DNA of 6,641 nucleotides from Verrucomicrobiales bacterium. Its GTDB lineage: Bacteria > Verrucomicrobiota > Verrucomicrobiia > Verrucomicrobiales > DEV007. Positions 4,713 through 6,641 of this stretch are shown here, piece after piece. Numbering within the stretch: position 1 is the first letter of the stretch; every line of letters starts with the position of its first letter. A program made the translations under genes and the position numbers. Location of the stretch: contig QIKC01000315.1 in assembly GCA_003232855.1 (NCBI GenBank), positions 1 to 6,641 on the forward strand. The letters run 5' to 3'. The notes beneath the pieces are model-generated. The model did no database searches and was not told the origin of the DNA. It saw only the letters and a program-made list of their open reading frames with translations.

Positions 4713-5735
4713 TTAGCGCGGGGTGGTGATTTTTCGTGTCGCTTTCGCGGGATCTTTCGTCTGCCGTTCGAATTTTGTGCGTTCGGCTTTCACCGCCAAT
4801 GTCTCCCTGATCCGGTCGGCGATGGCGAGCTGCTCTTCGAGATCTTTCAGGTCAGCGATGTATCGCTCGAATTCGTCGGCGACGAGCTCGGTGATTTTTT
4901 CGTTGTACTGGCGACGCACTTTGGTCAACGGGTTGCCGGGCGACCCCTGTTCGACATAGGGCATCAGTCGGATCGATCTCAGCGCCATCAGGCCGTCGGC
5001 GAGAGGTTCGAGGGTGGTGAGTTTGAGCGTCGATGTGGTGCCGGTGATACGGAGGCGGCCGATGTTCCGGGTCACCAATTTGTCCCAACCGCCGGTGGGG
5101 TAGACGGTGTGCCGGAGCAAGCGATCCTCGCCAGTGTTGAGGTTGGTGTCCTCTTCGAAGGTGAAGCTGCCGCCCGTCGTTGGGCCGTCGTTGTCATTGT
5201 CTTTGTCTTTGCTGTCCGGTGCGCCGATCTTTGTTTTCCCGCATCCGTAGGTGAACAGCACGCGGTAGATGCCCGGTTTCACCATCATGACATCCCAAGT
5301 GATGAATTGCCCTGGGGAGGAGAAACCCGTGAGCGCCGAGCGCTTGGAATCGTAGTGGATGGAACTGCCGTGGCGCCTTCCCTGTGATAGTGGTAGTGTG
5401 ATGTTGTCCGGGGCGTCCCGCTCGCCAGCATCGCGGGTTGCTTCGGCGACTGCGAGCCGCTTCGATTTGGCCCGTAGGGCGCCTTCGTAGTCCTCGCTGA
5501 GAGCTCTTTGCAGTTCGAGTTCCCTCAGTCCTCCAGTGTAGGCGTCTTTGGCTGGTTCGAGCCGCTGTGTTAGCGCCGCCTCGAATTTCTCCCGGTAGCG
5601 CAGCAGTTCGGGCGACATCCGCACACTCGGTTTCTTGGTCGGGGCGGCGGGTGTTTGGGCGAGCGAGACTTGGGCGCACGCGGCTAGGGCGATCGCGGCG
5701 GCGATGGCTTGGGGGCGGAGAGGTCGTGGTATCAT
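4713..5735 (-). CDS. Exported protein with two copies of the helical module flanking a beta-rich domain, second gene of the paralogue cluster
   Basis: This 340-residue protein is the largest of the three paralogues. Its N-terminus (MIPRPLRPQAIAAAIALAAC) ends in a passable lipobox, L-A-A-Cys20, so it may be a lipoprotein; cleavage after SLA at residue 26 is the alternative. The helical module occurs at 46-96 and again at 272-322, the two copies aligning without gaps. Between them is a beta-rich domain (about 111-262) with ITWDVMMVKPGIYRVLFTYG, TGGWDK and RLRITGTTSTLKL, comparable to the binding-module-like domains of the neighbours. An insertion at 174-184 (DSKDKDNDNDG) is strongly acidic and could bind calcium. 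The C-terminal tail is basic and Thr/Lys-rich. A GAGAG sits six bases before the ATG, the best ribosome-binding site in the window. The gap to the previous stop is 55 nt, with no terminator in it. Confidence 0.7.
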   Translation of the reverse strand: MIPRPLRPQAIAAAIALAACAQVSLAQTPAAPTKKPSVRMSPELLRYREKFEAALTQRLEPAKDAYTGGLRELELQRALSEDYEGALRAKSKRLAVAEATRDAGERDAPDNITLPLSQGRRHGSSIHYDSKRSALTGFSSPGQFITWDVMMVKPGIYRVLFTYGCGKTKIGAPDSKDKDNDNDGPTTGGSFTFEEDTNLNTGEDRLLRHTVYPTGGWDKLVTRNIGRLRITGTTSTLKLTTLEPLADGLMALRSIRLMPYVEQGSPGNPLTKVRRQYNEKITELVADEFERYIADLKDLEEQLAIADRIRETLAVKAERTKFERQTKDPAKATRKITTPR

Positions 5736-5790
5736 TGGTCTCTCAAATTACGTCGCTCGGGGGCTGAATCGTTCATTTTTCGATGACAAT

Positions 5791-6516
5791 TTAATCCGGG
5801 CTCTCGGTGAATATGAGGGCTTCGATAAAGATTCCCTCCGCCGGGATGTCGATGGCATCTAGGGTGATGGTCTTCGCTGCGGTGGTGATCTTGAGCGTGC
5901 CGAGCTTGGCGGTCACCGATCGTCCGGCCGCGACTTCGCCCTTCAGGCGGAAGAAGCTCTCGCGGATCCAAAACGAAGCCGTGCCCGTGCTGCTGTAGGT
6001 GATCGAGACGTCGAACCCGCCCGAGATTTGTTTGGGAATTTTCCAAGAGAGAGTGTCGCCTGCCGCGTTGACGGTCGCCCCCTTGGCGATCACCGTGACC
6101 CCTTCTGAGGCTTTGGTAGCGTTAGCTTTCAGGGTGAAGGAGCCCGTCAGTTCGGTTGCTGGTGCATCGGGGAGCGCGGAATCTGTCGCCGGTTCGTTCA
6201 GGCCGTCCACCTTGGATTCGATGAGGATTTTGGCGATCGCCTGCCGCTCGTTGCGCGCGGCGATCGCCGCCTCGTAGTCGCCGGCGATGGCGAGTTCCCG
6301 CTCGGCCTTTCTCAGCGCCGAGATGTAGCTGCGGTTCAGTGGTTCGAGCAGCTTGCGCAGGGAGCTGGCAAGCTGCGCGCGCCGCTGTGTTAGTTCCGGC
6401 GGGACGGCGCGCGTCTCCGCAGTGGTGGTGTCTGCATTGGCAGAACCGCAGAGGGCGGCGAGCAGTGCGGCGGCGACGAGGTGGGCGACGAGTCGTTTGG
6501 AAAGCGGATGTGGCAT
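5791..6516 (-). CDS. Exported coiled-coil plus beta-sandwich protein, first gene of the paralogue cluster
   Basis: The family is unnamed to me. The 241-residue protein has a classical signal peptide: MPHPLSKR, a hydrophobic stretch LVAHLVAAALLAALCG, and an A-N-A cleavage site before Asp29. The shared helical module is at 44-94 with Tyr64, Leu68, Arg69, Ile85, Arg88 and Arg91 at the conserved columns, and includes the stretch AIAGDYEAAIAARNER. A Thr/Ala/Pro-rich linker (about 105-122) leads to a beta-rich domain (about 124-238): DTLSWKIPKQISGGFDVSITY, then GTASFWIRESFFRLKG, LGTLKITTAAKTITLD and a final strand IFIEALIF. It is probably the promoter-proximal gene of a three-gene operon. No Shine-Dalgarno sequence is seen before the ATG. 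Confidence 0.7.
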   Translation of the reverse strand: MPHPLSKRLVAHLVAAALLAALCGSANADTTTAETRAVPPELTQRRAQLASSLRKLLEPLNRSYISALRKAERELAIAGDYEAAIAARNERQAIAKILIESKVDGLNEPATDSALPDAPATELTGSFTLKANATKASEGVTVIAKGATVNAAGDTLSWKIPKQISGGFDVSITYSSTGTASFWIRESFFRLKGEVAAGRSVTAKLGTLKITTAAKTITLDAIDIPAEGIFIEALIFTESPD

Positions 6517-6641
6517 GTCGGGCGATATTGGCTATGGCTGTTTCAGCGCGGACGGGTTCGAGCTAAGCTTAGGTGTAAAATACATGAATAAGGCGCTCAA
6601 ACTGATAAATATTTACCCCGTGGGCTGCTTGTCTTGACGGC
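6517..6641. other. Upstream region of the paralogue cluster
   Basis: The outer part of this 125-nt stretch (about 6561-6616) is AT-rich against GC-rich coding surroundings, as expected of a promoter region for the minus-strand cluster. It includes a 10-bp palindrome, CTAAGCTTAG (6563-6572). On the minus strand TTGAGC and TTTACA are 16 bp apart, a weak match that I do not call as a promoter. A plus-strand TTGACG at the very edge (6634-6639) could be the -35 of a gene beyond the window. Confidence 0.4.

Noticed and set aside
5184..5216. Dockerin or EF-hand reading of the Asp-rich loop in the middle paralogue
   Set aside because: The loop lacks the flanking helices and the Glu at position 12 and sits inside a beta-rich domain; only generic calcium binding can be suggested.
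5194..5679. Minus-strand ORF of 161 codons within the middle paralogue
   Set aside because: It is a frame-shifted shadow of the longer ORF, which has the signal peptide and the shared module.

Overview
This 6.6 kb window looks like the chromosome of a fairly GC-rich bacterium. It most resembles the Planctomycetes-Verrucomicrobia group, with Verrucomicrobiota the best guess. That placement is inference from four things: a ribosomal protein L19 with a long Ala/Lys/Glu tail, an alkaline-phosphatase-superfamily phosphodiesterase, a tandem family of exported coiled-coil plus beta-sandwich proteins, and the scarcity of Shine-Dalgarno sequences. No 16S rRNA gene or other decisive marker is present.

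Left part (1-2127, plus strand): the 3' portion of a nucleotide pyrophosphatase/phosphodiesterase-type gene is cut by the window edge. It is followed by a complete tRNA-Asp(GTC) with an encoded CCA and a good sigma-70-like promoter. Next comes rplS (L19) with its own promoter candidate of the same design (TTGCGC, 17 bp, TA-rich -10) and a short intrinsic terminator.

Middle part (2128-3914, minus strand): a PhnA-like zinc-ribbon protein gene converges on rplS. Behind it lies about 460 bp without a gene, holding a palindromic repeat with one left arm and two competing right arms. Then comes an AT-richer toxin-antitoxin patch. It has an apparently intact pair (addiction-module antitoxin plus RelE/ParE toxin, TAATG overlap) and, directly upstream, what reads as the wreck of a second module of the VapBC type. 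In that wreck the VapB-like ORF has lost its central helices by an in-frame deletion but kept its N-terminal strand and toxin-binding tail, and the VapC-like ORF is reduced to 24 codons. A perfect 13-bp palindrome sits just before the VapB-like start.

Right part (3915-6516, minus strand): three consecutive genes in one orientation (gaps of 55 and 15 nt, likely one operon) encode divergent paralogues. Each has an export signal, a roughly 51-residue helical module and a beta-rich, carbohydrate-binding-module-like domain. The helical module occurs four times without gaps in the alignment, twice in the middle protein. I recognise no named family for these proteins; they are the most likely undescribed system in the window. 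The last 125 nt are the upstream region of this cluster.
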